From JAADDG01 sp964450755 (GTDB taxonomy: Bacteria > Campylobacterota > Campylobacteria > Campylobacterales > JAADDG01), in NCBI GenBank assembly GCA_964450755.1, contig CAYVDJ010000012.1:1-50495 (forward strand): a stretch of 50,495 bases of DNA. Direction: 5' to 3'. Below, piece by piece: positions 50,274 to 50,495 of the stretch. The notes below the pieces were generated by a model. The model was not told the DNA's origin, did not search any database, and was given only the letters and a program-made list of their open reading frames with translations. Made by a program: the position numbers and the translations under genes. The stretch's first letter is position 1. The number at the start of each line of letters is the position of its first letter.

Positions 50274-50495
50274 TTATTTCCTGTATCTTTTAAAAATTTT
50301 CTCAAAATCAAGCTCAACTTCACACTTTATATCTTTAAAATGATACTTTTCAACAGTAAAATCTCCCTCTTTGTCATACCCTTTTGAGGTAAGCTTAAAA
50401 ATCTTCGCTTTTAAATCATCCGGATATACTAAAACATAGTATGGGACTTTTTCTTCTTCATATATCTCATATTTATATTTCTCATCTCTTTTTGC
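50274..50495 (-). CDS. Uma2-family (DUF820) endonuclease-like protein, C-terminal fragment (5' end outside window)
   Basis: The minus-strand frame is open from the window edge to a TAA at 50274-50276, 73 visible residues. It begins AKRDEKYKYEIYEEEKVPYYVLVYPDD, followed by KIFKLTSKGYDKEGDFTV and ending FEKIFKRYRK. This matches the C-terminal third of Uma2-type proteins (K-x-x-x-Y-x-x-x-x-V-x-x-Y-x-[VI]-[VL]-x-P) whose catalytic residues lie partly off the window. Uma2 genes are often multi-copy and mobile; role uncertain. Confidence 0.75.
   Translation of the reverse strand, partial: AKRDEKYKYEIYEEEKVPYYVLVYPDDLKAKIFKLTSKGYDKEGDFTVEKYHFKDIKCEVELDFEKIFKRYRK

Noticed and set aside
1..50495. CRISPR arrays, tRNA or rRNA genes
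   Set aside because: I saw no regularly spaced direct repeats and no tRNA or rRNA signature sequences in any gap.

Overview
The window is AT-rich, densely packed bacterial chromosome. It looks like a hydrogen-oxidising, motile, Gram-negative member of the Campylobacterota (Epsilonproteobacteria), of the general type of Sulfurimonas, Sulfurovum or Nitratiruptor; the genus cannot be fixed by eye. The grounds are a Wolinella/Helicobacter-type hydABCDE uptake hydrogenase operon, a PEB1-type amino-acid ABC transporter, a proC-fliW pair, a Cj0977-like hotdog protein with a sigma-28 promoter, and a hisB-kdsC-lptC-lptA-engB-mrdA gene string. I saw no rRNA, tRNA, CRISPR array or intact insertion sequence.

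Layout. 1-345: 3' end of a Dam-type DNA adenine methylase. 361-6670 (minus): quinone-reactive [NiFe] hydrogenase hydA-B-C-D-E plus a nickel permease. 6765-8555 (minus): CvfB-like RNA-binding protein and polyphosphate kinase 2. 8759-10835 (plus): small membrane protein and a K+ channel with RCK domains, preceded by a perfect 16-bp inverted repeat. 10839-13946 (minus): PEB1-type aspartate/glutamate transporter with a consensus promoter. 14152-26835 (plus): a long housekeeping run (ybeY, Ca/Na antiporter, tatD, murein hydrolases, hisB, LPS transport, engB, argA-like, mreD-like, mrdA, and an M1 peptidase-ChaN-PDZ fusion). 27541-30528 (plus): a FecR / OmpA / CHASE2-HD-GYP signalling operon. 30520-36805: mostly minus-strand housekeeping (redoxin, pepD, proC, fliW, M50 protease, lepB, folD), with plus-strand small lipoproteins and the sigma-28-driven hotdog gene between. 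36875-39315 (plus): cytochrome c, hemL, AtpI-like. 39319-41604 (minus): DUF2339 and a ferredoxin:thioredoxin-reductase-like protein. 41751-46032 (plus): DUF4214-DUF1800 protein, DUF1501 protein and a TRIC-type channel.

The most exciting part is 46172-50132. A TIR-domain protein is translationally coupled to a membrane-anchored STAND-type ATPase that carries a signal peptide, WD40 units and CARDB-like domains outside the membrane and an AAA/STAND plus winged-helix module inside. The TIR protein keeps a WxxxE catalytic-type motif and has a second half that resembles an ATPase core without its P-loop. The pair sits between an inverted-repeat-bearing leader and a REPIN-like element beside an Uma2-family gene fragment, uses TTA-rich codons unlike its neighbours, and looks like an acquired defence or signalling module. 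I know of no described system with this exact architecture.

Other notable points are a hydrogenase small subunit with Asn in place of a proximal-cluster Cys, HydE as a degenerate HypF relative, a ybeY gene with no standard start codon at its homologous N-terminus (probable AUU start), and convergent gene pairs whose terminators lie inside the overlapping coding ends.
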